From Edaphochlamys debaryana (lineage: Eukaryota; Chlorophyta; Chlorophyceae; Chlamydomonadales): a DNA stretch of 64,000 bases. The translations under genes were made by a program, and so were the position numbers. The notes beneath the pieces were generated by a model. The model saw only the letters and a program-made list of their open reading frames with translations, ran no database searches and was not told where the DNA came from. The stretch is from positions 1-64,000 of the forward strand of contig JAEHOE010000231.1 of assembly GCA_016858145.1 (NCBI GenBank). The letters run 5' to 3'. Every line of letters starts with the position of its first letter. Within the stretch, counting starts at the first letter, position 1. This document shows positions 21,041 through 31,849 of this stretch, in pieces.

Positions 21041-24000
21041 ATGGGACAGTGTATCTCGGCTCCAACACCCACAACCAGTGGGGGCGATGGCCATGGCCGA
21101 AGAGATGCTACGAAGAAGTTTGGGCACAGCAAAAGGGCACAACGACTAAGCTCGGCGGCACCAGTTGTCAGCGACAGCCGCGCCTGCCAAAGCTCAGCAG
21201 CCCGTGATTATGAAGGCAGGACCATAGACGGGCGCCCGAGGGATATAGACGGGCGCCTACGGAGGGCTTGGGGCGTTGGCCCACCTGTTTGAGGGTTGGC
21301 CTCGGGCTTGTATACGTTACGCGCGAGCACACTGCTCACTAGGACGTGCATGGTGCACCATGCTGTGCAGGTCTACCTACGCTGGGCGCTCTTGTCCAGC
21401 GACTCGTCTCCAATAACCGAGCATTTGCGCTTCTGCACAATGTGCGCGCCGACGGCGACGGGGATGGCAACGTGCTACACGTCACCTCTACTGGAGAGCC
21501 GGAGGCGGCTGTTGAGCAGTTCTGTGTGGAAGCCGACGGCTCGTCTCGCAAAAATGGCGACACGGTTGCTCTGCGCTGCGCATACCTCAGCGACGCCGCT
21601 CTGCAGCTGCTGGGGCTCAACGATAAGCAGGTGAGCATCAGGCAATGCGACGACAGGTTTTGTGCATTCCGTGATCCGTTCCGAACCTCCTTCCTCTGAC
21701 CCTCCTCGACCCTGACTTCCGCAGGAGCTGCTGCCGCTGCTCTCGTGCGCCGCAGCCGGTGACGACGGCTTCTACAGCGCCCTGACGGAGCTGGCGGGGT
21801 GCGTCGGGAAGCACCCGCCTGAGGGCTGGCGCGGGGCTTGGGCAGGGCACTCGGGAGGCGCACACATCCGCTGCCTCAACCTCCCTCTTGTCCGCCGGCC
21901 CTCACTTCCGTCCACGCTTTCACCTGCGCGCAGGCGCCTGGCGAGCGGCCAGCCCAGCGAGGCGCGGGCTCTGGGTCTTCTGGCGCCGTGGCCGGGGCGG
22001 GGTGACGTGGGGCGGCAGCTGGTCGCGGTGCAGGTGGGGGCCGTGAGGCGCCGGGGGCTGCTGCCATGCGGACATGCAGCCGGGGGCAAGGGAGGGGCGC
22101 GCAAATAGGTACAAAATGCTGAACCGCAAGCCCTGCTGCCTCCTTTTGGCATTTTTGTAAGGCCTTAATTATGCAACTCGTTGCGCACCCCCAGGGCTCT
22201 CTCGTGGCGGTGCAGGGCTCCCCGCCCTTCGACATTCCCTCCCGTCCCTCGCCCTCCATCTCCGGAGCCCCGCCCTCCTCCACCGAGCACGCCGCCACCG
22301 CCGCTGCCTCCGCCACCCGTGGCACGGCCGCGACCCCCGCCGCCCCCCGCCTGGTGCTGCAGCTCTGCCTCCAGGCGCTGCCGCTGCCGCCCGACCAGGC
22401 CGCCAGCCTGGGGGCGCGGGCGGCGCGGGCGGCGCGGGCGGAGGCGCTGCTGGGGGCGGCGGAGCCCGCACTGGCGCTGTACGACCTGGCCAGCGGGTGG
22501 GAGGGAGCCGGGGTCTGGGACTTGTCGGGGAGGGGGGCAGGGGGAACAGGCATACTCCTGGGAGCAAGGGGCATCAGTCGGTGGAGACGCCCGGTCCAGC
22601 GGGAGCACACGGCGCAGCCAGGGGTCGCTCTGACTCCGGCGGCCCGCCCTCCCCTTCCCCCGCGCAGGCAGCCCCTCCACGCCAACGCCGCCGCGCAAGC
22701 GCTGCTGGGCCCCGCCTGCCGCCCCGGGCCCCGCATCCCCAGCGGCCCGCCTGGCACCACTGCGGTCGGGGCGGGCCTGGAGGCCAGTAGGAAGCTGGAG
22801 GCTGGCTGGAGCCCGCTGGCCTCCCTGTTCCTGGGCCAGCCGGATGCGCTGTCGGCCGCCATGGAGGCGATCAACAGCGGCCTGGTGGGTGAATGGGTCG
22901 GAGGGGGGGTCGGGAGGGGGGCAAAGCCTCGGGCACAGCCGGAAGGTGAGGGTGCCAGCGCCGGCGGAGAAGAGGGTTGGGTGGGTACTGACATCGAATT
23001 AGAGCTGCTGGTGTATTATCCCCCAATCGCCCCGCCCAGCTCGCGTGCCCACGTGACTCTGTGAGGGGCGTTGCTGGGACGGCATCCCACAGCAATGGGG
23101 CGCAGGCCGCGGTGGCAGTCGTGTGGCCCTAGGCTGACTGTCCGTACCGTGGCTCGCTGCCCCCACCGTAGGACTGGCGCTGCGTGGTCCGACCGCCCGC
23201 GTGGGCGGTGGAGCTGGCGGCGGCAGGCTGCCCGTTGCCGCCAGGGCTGCCCAGCCACGGAGCTCTGGACGCCAGCTGGCTGGCCGGTGCTGGCGCTGGG
23301 GCCGCGGCTGACCTCGCCTCGCCGCCCCCCTACGGCCGTGGCCTGCCCCCGCAGCACCCCAGCCCGGCGCCGCGCCTGTCCGTGGGCACTCCGCCCCGCA
23401 CCCGGCCCCCGCCCGCACGCCACTCCGTTGACACAGAGCCGCCGCTGCGCTCCTCCTCGCCCTCGCCCTCGGCCGCACTCCTGCAGCCGCTCCACCTCCC
23501 GGGGCGGTTCTCGCAGGCGGGCCCCGCGGCGCCCGGCCGCATCACGACAACTCTGTCGGCCCGGGGCGCCGACGCAGGGTGGGCGCTACCGCCCTGGTGT
23601 GGCACCCCCGCCGGCAAGGGCGCCCCCTGGCTCGCGGGCAGCGCCGTAAGCATGGGCCGGATGGGAGGGTTCAGGCCACCAGCGGGCCCGTACGCCTGGG
23701 GGGGTAGGGCGACCCAGCAGGCGGCCGCAGGCCCCCGCCCTTTCGGCCCCAGCCAGCCGCACTCGCCACTCCTGCTCGCCTGGCCGCACGCCGGCGCCCC
23801 CTCCACGGCCCCCTCGAACTTCCTCGCCTCCGACAGCAGCCTCCTCGCCTCCACGCCCGCCCTCAACTGCCCCCAAGTGCCCCCCGTCACACGCGCACAT
23901 ACCGCGGTGCCTTTTTCGAGCGGCTTTGGAGGGGCTGGGCCGGCCGGCAAGGCGGGCTCAGGCCCCGAAGACTCCAGCGACGGCCCCACATCGGCACCCG

Positions 24001-27000
24001 CCTGTACTGGCAGCGCCCCCGGCCCCGCCGCTGCCACTGCCGCTGCCCCCCCACGAGAGCGATCCAGGAGCGGGGGCAGGGGCAGTGGAACGCCCTCGGG
24101 ACAGCTCACCGAGGGCAGCAGCTCTGGGATTGCAGAAAGGCCGTCGGCTCCGGGCTTTGCATTTGGTTTTGCGCTGGGCGGCGCCTTCGGCCCCGCCGCG
24201 CCCTTCCCGGTGTCCAGTGCGGCCAGCGGTGCCTCGTGGGGGCGGCTGCTCGACGACAAGCGCCGCAGCACGGACCTGGGCATGGCCCCCCCGCTCCTGT
24301 CGGCGGACGGCTCCGCGCACTGCCTGCTGGGCTCAACCGGGCCCCTGGACCTCACCTCGACGGGCGCTGGCGCTGCGACGGGCGCCGGCCGTGCGCTGTG
24401 TCCCAGCCCCGGCCCGGTTCCGGGCCCAGGCCCAGGCCCTGGCGTGGCGGCGTGTCTGACGCCGAGCCTTGCGACGGGCCGGTGCAGCGGTGCTGCGGGG
24501 TTGGCCGCGCGGTTCACCTCCCTGGCGGTGGTGGAGGAGGTGCGCGCGGGCGAGGAGGGCAGCAGCGACGCAGTGCAGCTCACCAGCGGGGCACACGCGC
24601 ACGCACACTCGCACGCAGCCGCCCCTGGGCCCGTTCCAGCGCTGGCAGCGACGCTCCAGCCGGGTCGCGTGCTACACCGGGGTGGGGGCGAGGCGGCTCA
24701 GACGCACCCCGCACCCGGCAACAGCGAGGAGTGGAGGCCCGCTCAGGCCCCGCAGCAGGACCGGCAGAGCCCCGGGCACAGCCTCAAGCCAGCGGCACGG
24801 CAGCACACGGGCGGCTCTGGACGGTCCCTGGCCGTTGCCTCCAGCGAAGGGCCGGGCGACCCCAGCGTCGCCCGGGCCGGGGTGCCGGTTGCGGTGCTGC
24901 GGGAGGCGGCCCCGGGGGTGGCTGAGAGCCTTGAGGGCACGTACGCACTGGAGACGGCCGAGGCCATCTCGGGCGGCGGCACGGAGGGCGGCACGGAGCA
25001 GGACCTGAGCTCCGAGGCACGGCGGCTGCGGGCGCTGGCGCCGTACGTGGTGCTGGCCAGCGTGGAGGGCGATGAGGGGGCTGGGGAGGGCGGCGGGGGC
25101 GGGGACGAGGGCGTGGAGGACGGCACCACCGCCCTGCGCCTGGGCACCGCCCTGCACGGTGCACCACTGGAAGTGGACGAGGGGAGCGGGCGGGGGTCGT
25201 GCGGAGGCGTGCACGTGCGCGGCTTCGACGATGCGGCGGACGCGGCTGAGCAAGCGGCTCGCGGCGGCAGTGGCGTGGCTGACCGGCCTGCGTCGCTGCA
25301 CTGGGCCGCCACGGCGGCGGCGGCTGTGCCCCTTGCTGCCGGCGGCTCGGAGGGAGGCTCTGCGGGGTCCGATGCGTCCTCCGTTTCCGCAATGCATCCG
25401 GCGGCGCTGGCGCAGATGGTGGCACTGCTGGGTGGGTGCAGGGTTTTGGGGGGGAGGAGGGTGGGGGGCGAGCGGGTCAGTGCCCTTTGGGGGGCGCATG
25501 CGCGTGGGACTTGTATTGGCGCTAGGTCGGGGTGGGTGATGCAGTGTGTGCAACTGCATGGGCCTGAACCCTGATGACCTGGTTTGAGTCCCAGATTCTC
25601 ACACGCATCAACCCCGCTCCCTGCAGGCTCAGACGCCGACCACATCAGCTTCAGGGGGACCGCACTGGGCGACGCCGGCGCCAGCGCCCTGCGGACCTCG
25701 GGGAGCCAGGGCCTGGGGCCCCGGGGCGGAGTGGCGCGGCGCGGCGGCCCCAGCGGCTCCCGGCTGGGGGGCGTCGCCCTGCGCCGCCGCAGCGCCGGCG
25801 CCGCTCCCTCGCGCAGCGGCAGCGCAGGCCCCGACTCCTCCGCCACCCTGCTGCCGCGGTGGCACTGCGGCGCCGGCGGCGCCCACACCTCCTCCTCCGC
25901 CTCCCACCCCTGCGTCGCCAGCCTGGCGCCCAGCGAGGCCGTGGAGGAGCCGCACGAGGGCGGCGTAGCAGCCACTGCGGCCGCCTATGCAGCCGTCTCC
26001 TTCCACGCCAGCCCCCAAGGCCTGGCTCCCACCCCCTACGGGAGCACGTTTGACACTGTCGAGGCCGCCCGCGCGCTCGCAGCGGCCCGCATGTCGGAGG
26101 GCACCCCCTACCGCCACCGCCTTGGCTCCGCCTGCGCCCCCCATGCGGACCCCGACCTCGACCCCGAGCTCGACCTCCTGCTCTGCCAGGCCGCCGCCCC
26201 GCTCGGCCCCGCCACAGCCGTCCTTGCGCACTCGGCGCCGCTGCCACAGCTGCGCCGCCCGCGCCTCCGCAGGACTGCCCCTGCCGCGGTCGCAGCAGCT
26301 GCCGCCACTGGAGCCCGCGGGCTGGTTGGTGGGGCCGCCGCCCCAACCCCCGTGAACACGCGCACCGGCATGCTGGCAGAGGGACACGCGCCACCGCAGG
26401 TCACCCTGCCGCAGCCCGCAGCGGAGCCTGGTGGCGGCTCAGCGCGGGAGGAGGCCGTTGCCGGCCCCGCGTCCCCGCCTGCGGACGACAGCACGGGCCG
26501 GCTCTACCGCCGGCTGCGGCGGCACACGCTGCGGCGGCTGCAGACCTCGGGGCTGCACACCGCGGGCAGCGGCAGTGCGGACGAGGCTGCGCTGGGGTCC
26601 GGCCGGGCGCCCCGCACCTTCTCGCCCCGCCTGGGGCTGCTGCTGCCCCCGCTGCCGCCCGCACGCCTCGCCGCCTGCGCTGGCCAGGGTCCCAGCGCCG
26701 CCCCTGGCCCGCCCGCGCCCGCCCCGGCCGCCCCGCTCTCCGTCATTGCTCCCGGCGGCTCGTGGGGGGCCAGCAGCACCGCACCCCCGCCCCTCGCCCG
26801 CGCTCCCTCCACGGGTGCTGACGCAGGCAGTCGGGTGCTGCTGCGCGCTGCACCGGTGGACGCGGGGCTAGGCGGCCCCCCCGCACCGGCGGCCGCGGGC
26901 AGCACCACGCTCTCGGCGGTGCAGGGCGCCTTGTCGTCTCCGCAGCTGAGGCCGGCTCTGGCCGCCGCACCGCCGCTGGTCTCGCCCGTGATCGTGCGCG

Positions 27001-29741
27001 CGCGGCAGTCGCTGGACGGTCCGGGGCCGGGCGCAGGAGCGGGCGCCGGGCCGGGGCCGTTCGGGCGCTGGTCGGCGGGGGAGTCCCTGGGCGATGCGGG
27101 GGCCGGCGGTGCGGCGGCCAGCGACAGCGACCGCGTCTTGGAGGTGAGGCCGGCCTGGTGTGGGGGGTTCGGCCCAGCTGGCTGTGCGGCCGGTGTTGAC
27201 AACCTGGGCGAAACAGGCTACCGGTATGCTTGACCCCCAACGCATGTCCGCATTTCTCGCGCCCTGCTGGTGCCATGCTTCCCCGAAGAGGGGCTAAGCC
27301 CATCCTCACCCTGCCGCCCCCCTCCTCCGCCCCCCCGCAGCTGCTGCTGAGGCGGGTGGTGGACCCCTGCAGCGGCCGCCCCGCGGTGGCCGTCACCGCC
27401 ACTGACGTCACCGCGCGGGTGGGGCCCTGGGGACCCGGGACCCAGGCTTGGCACTCCATTGAGGCCGGGTCCAGGCCCCCGATCCCCACGAACTCCACTT
27501 CCTCTCGCCCCCCCTCCCCCCTCCCCCCTCACGCACACAGGTCCGTGAGGAGGCCTCCCTGCTGTCCGCCCTGGGCTCGCAGCAGCGCCTGCTGGCGGAG
27601 GTCTTCCCGCCCCACGTGCTGCAGGCCATGGCGGCCAGGCAGCGGGACGCGGACGCAGCGGCCCCCCACCCCCACCCCCACCCCCACCCGCACCCCCACC
27701 TGCAGCCGCACCCGCACCTGCGCAGACAGTCCACGGCCACGGTGGCACCGGGCCCGGGCGGCGGCGGGCTGCAGCGGCTGCAGTCGCAGGCCTCCCTCGG
27801 CGCCCGCACGGGGCCCGGCAGCAACCGCCTGGCCCTGCCTCGCGGGGCCGTAGCAGCGGCCCAGGCCGGCCCTGCCGCCGCCCCTGCCCCTGCCCCTGCC
27901 GCCGCTGCTGCCGCCGCCGCCGCCGCGGGCAGCGTGGAGGCGGCGCTCCGGCTGCTGCGGCACCCGCTGGACGCCCACACGGCCGCCATGGCCACACTGC
28001 ACGACGGAGTCACCGTGCTCTTCGCGGGTGAGGGCGGGCGGGCGGGCGTGTCTGGAGAGGCAGGCAGGGGCCTGAGCTGCAGGGGGACGGGGGCGGGCAA
28101 GACGCAGGCGCTTCCACTTGTGAACCTGCCCTCCATCCCATCGCCCCGCCCTGCTGCCCCCTCCCCCCTGCCCCCCGTCAGACATCAAGGGCTACACCGC
28201 CATGTCGGACTCGCTGCCGCCCGCAGCCGTGATGGCCTTCCTGCACGACCTCTACACCCGCTTCGACGCGTGAGCGGGGGGGGGGGGGGAGCAAGGGAAG
28301 GAGGGGGAGGGGGGAGAGGGCGTGGAGGGGTGCTATTGGGCCGCAAGCTTCTGTGTGTGCGCTGGAGCAATGACATGTGGCCCCAGAGAGGGACAAGACC
28401 CGTGTGCTCCTCTGCCGCCCCTCCCCTGCGCTGCCCTGCAGGCTCACGGACGTGTTTGGCGTGTACAAGGTGGAGACCATTGGAGGTGGGCGGAGCGGTG
28501 GAGAGCCCAGGAAGGGGGGCACAGGGCTGCTGCGCCGAGCGCAAGCGCAGGGCGGCCCCTCCAGACATCACACCCCGGTTCTAACCACCAACCCGTCCCG
28601 CCCCCCCCCCTCCAGACTGCTACATGGTGGCTGGGGGGCTCATGGCGAGGGACGCCGAGGGCCGCCACGTGCGGGGCCGCCCGCTGGCGGGGGCGGCGGC
28701 AGCCGGCAGCACCGCGGGGACGGGGCCGGCGGCAGGGGGGGTGCACAGCGGCGGGGGCGGGGCGGGCCCCGCCCCCGGCGGCCCCGGCCCCGGCCCCCCC
28801 GCCCCCCGCCCCTGCCCCGAGGTGGACCCGCTCCACGCCATGCGCGTGGTGGCCTTTGCGCGGGCCATGCTGGAGGAGGCGCAGCGCGTGGAGCTGCCGG
28901 GCAGCGGGGAGCCGGTGCAGGTGGGGTGCGGGGGTTGCTGGGGTGCGGGGGCGCTGGGGTGCCGGGGTACGCTGGGGCTGGCAGGGCGGTCTACCCTGGC
29001 ACGGGCTAGCGCTGCACTGCCACGCCTCCATGCGTGCTGCCACAGCGGCGGCGGTGGCCTCGGGGCATGCCGAGACCCGCCGTCCTGCCACTGCCCCTCC
29101 CTTCCCAGATCCGCGTGGGCATCCACAGCGGCCCCGCCACCTCGGGAGTGGTCGGGCGGAAGATGCCGCGGTGAGGCTTCGGGGACCAGGGGCAGGGGAA
29201 GGGTAAGAGGGCACATGTGCCCGTTTCGCTGCACGCCCTGCACACGGGGGGCCGGGGCACGTGCAGGGCTGACCACAGCCAGGCCGCCGCCGCCGCCTCT
29301 CAGCCGTTGGTCCGCGCCCCGCCCCCCGCCCCCAGTTTCTGCCTCTTTGGAGACACGGTCAACACCGCCAGCCGCATGGTGGGTCCAGGGGGGGCCCTGG
29401 CCCTGGGGCCGCGGCAGTGCGGGAGTCCGCATTCGTCAAGCCTGCGTCCCCCCTCCTCTCACTCAGCCCACCCGTGCCGCCCCATCCCTTGATTCCCAAC
29501 TCCCAAACCCCCTCACCCCCTCACCCCTCGCCCCCTCACCCCCTCACCCCCTCACCCCCAACCCCAGGAGTCCACCGGCCGCCCCGGCGCCATCCACGCC
29601 TCCGCCGCCACCCGTGCGCTGCTGCCCCCCGACGAGGACGAGGAGGGCTGGGAGGCCACCGGGGGGGTGGAGGTCAAGGGCAAGGGCCGCATGGAGAGCT
29701 TCCTGTGGCTGCCCGCGGGGGGGGCCGGGGGCCTGCGCTGA
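21041..29741 (+). CDS. Class III guanylyl cyclase with split PAS-like domain (16 exons, 2,057 aa)
   Basis: Exons are 21041-21203 (donor tentative), 21371-21630, 21725-21798, 21934-22033, 22195-22496, 22668-22884, 23172-25431, 25627-27143, 27341-27418, 27541-28027, 28182-28269, 28442-28485, 28616-28920, 29109-29170, 29336-29378 and 29568-29741. The C-terminal catalytic domain makes cGMP from GTP. It has both metal aspartates (Asp1820 in FADIKGYTAM and Asp1864 in ETIGDCYMV), guanine-selecting Glu1860 and Cys1988 (RFCLFGD), and Asn1995/Arg1999 in NTASRMES. Before it is a linker helix (LLAEVFPPHVLQAM) typical of algal cyclases. A PAS-like start (ALALYDLASGQPLHANAAAQ, about 290-310) and a PAS-like end (VDPCSGRPAVAVTATDVTA, about 1637-1655) are separated by about 1,250 low-complexity residues. 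A His-Pro run follows at 27663-27720. The MGQCIS start could be myristoylated. No transmembrane helix is seen. Exon 1 is the least certain part. Confidence 0.88.
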
Positions 29742-31849
29742 GGACCCCGCAGAGGGGGTGGGAGTGGAGGGCAAGGGGCTCCACTCGTGGGCAGGCGAGT
29801 GCCGGGCGTCAGTGGTGAGGGGAAGAAAGGCCGAGGGGGAAAGGGAGGGGGGACTGGACGCCCCACCACTTCGGTGGGGTGGAGGGATTGGGGTTGGGCC
29901 AAACATTTTATGGCCCGGGCTCGACCGAACTCTGTCGGGGTGGGAGGGAGCACATCGCTTGCTCCAATAAATTGCCAGCAACCCTGGCTTGGGGCGCCAA
30001 TGAACAATAAAAGGGCTCTGTGAGCATGCTGCACGGCGTCGTACAAGGGCTCGAGCGCTAGGGGCAGTGGTCGCGGCCGCTGCGGGCGGGCGCTGCCCGG
30101 CTCTCCCCGCCCCGCCAAGGCCCCGGAGGGCCACACAGCAGAGCCCCTGGGGGGGGAGGGAACCTGATGCCCGGGTCCTTCCGCGTGAGCTCCGGCGGGG
30201 TGTTTTATTGGAATCCCTCGGAGAAAGTAAGATGTCTTTATTGGCACCACGGTCATGTTCAAATGGTGCGGCCCTTGATCAATTACTTTATTCCTGTGAT
30301 CCTTTTCACTGATCCTTATCTTGACATCCCCTTGAGCGGGATTGAATAAGCGTTGCGCGCCTCTAGTAATCTGCCACCCTTCATTTGCTAGGGCGCGACC
30401 AAGTCGTGTGTTTGCTGGCCCTTTCCAGGCCCCCGGTTTTCTGCTTCAGGTCGAGGGGCCGCTGTGCAGGTGCATGACGCGTGCCGACGGTGCCGCTGAG
30501 CTTGGCGGGCCTTGTCGTGAGGCTGGCTGCCGCTGGGCCCCTAGGGGAAGATATCGCGGTCGCTTCAATAAGAACGCCGTGGGGTGAACCCCTTGTCGAC
30601 ATGCGAGCCAAGCTACGGTATTGGGATGTACGCAGCGCCGGGTTCGGTCCTCGCAAGCTGTGGCCGGCTGTCAGATTGTGGGCACATGGGAATGGGTACA
30701 TGGGGGCGCACGTGTCTTCCACCGCTTGCCGCTACATAGTGTTCAAGGGCCATTGGTATGTGGTAACCGGTTTTACACACGGCCGCCGTGATGCTGTGGC
30801 GGTGCTGACCGGGCCCGGGGGCTTGCATCCCCTCCTCCTCTCCACACATACACGTAGTATTGCGCATCCCCCCCTTTTTTCGGCCCCTTATACTCACCTG
30901 CCAGCTAGATTGGTTGCGGTGTGGGCAGGCAGGCAACGACGCGCGGTGCACGCACTGGGGGGGGCGCCCTGCTGTGGCACCAATTTCTGGGGGGAGCCGG
31001 CGCGTGGCCTGGGTCGATGGACAAGGAATCGATGCGAGTTGGTCTTGGGTACCACAAGAACAAAGCAAAGCCGTGGGGCGGCGTTGTGAGGGTGTGGCAA
31101 TGAGACGCATGGCGTGGGCGCGCGGCAGTGTGTACGAGGGGTGTGTGCAGGAGGTGTGCACACCTCGCTTACCCACCGCCTCGCCGCTCGGTATGTGGTT
31201 GATGTGCGTGTGTGGCATGGCGGACGGGGCGGGGGCGGGGCGGCCTTGGTGCGAGCATGCTAGCACTGCCGTACGCTCACCAGCTAGCGGTGGCTCGACT
31301 GAGACCCTGGGGGAGCGGCCGGCAGGTGCTGCGTGCTGCGGGGGCTGGGGGCTGCTGGGCGGGTGCGCTCGCATGGGCTGGGCGGCGGATCGGGTGGGGA
31401 TTGGGGGACTCTGGGTCGGAAGAACAACGGGTCTGAAGAACAAAGAGGGACCACTGCGAAGGCGTAGCAATGGAGCGCCTGTTTGTTGCCGGCCACGTCA
31501 ATGGCCCGCGTACTGTCCCGGCGCAGGGTTGCGGCGCAGGGCTGGGGGCTGGGCCCCCGCTCGCTTGGCGGCCCGCTGTAACGCATGCAACCAGACCAAG
31601 CCGGGGAGCCTCAGGCTGATGAGCGACCAGGGGCATGGAGTGGTGTTACCCGGATGCGCGCTGGGGGCCGTCCCCACACGGACAACACGCAGCAGGAACA
31701 CAGCACACGGCGCCGCCAGACCCGAGGCACTCGGCCCCTTTAGCCATTGGTCAGCAGCCCCAGCCTTCCCGCGTCTGCGCCCTACCCTACGCTCATCCCT
31801 TGTGCATCACATGGAGGCGCTACCCTCCGCCCCACCCTACGCTCTACCC
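29742..31849. other. Convergent spacer between cyclase and ankyrin gene 3' ends
   Basis: 2.1 kb between two converging genes. No TGTAA is obvious soon after the cyclase stop; AATAAA-like strings occur near 29965 and 30007. A long + frame at 30481-31089 lacks domain similarity and a splice pattern, so I do not call it. The rest should be both 3' UTRs and true intergenic DNA. Confidence 0.4.

Noticed and set aside
21346..21699. Independent small gene starting at 21346
   Set aside because: The frame begins with GTG, carries a CAG acceptor at 21370 and a GTGAGC donor at 21631, and continues in phase into the cyclase exons.
30481..31089. A 200-codon + frame between the cyclase and ankyrin genes
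   Set aside because: No domain, no splice structure and no coding-like composition; it lies between two converging 3' ends.
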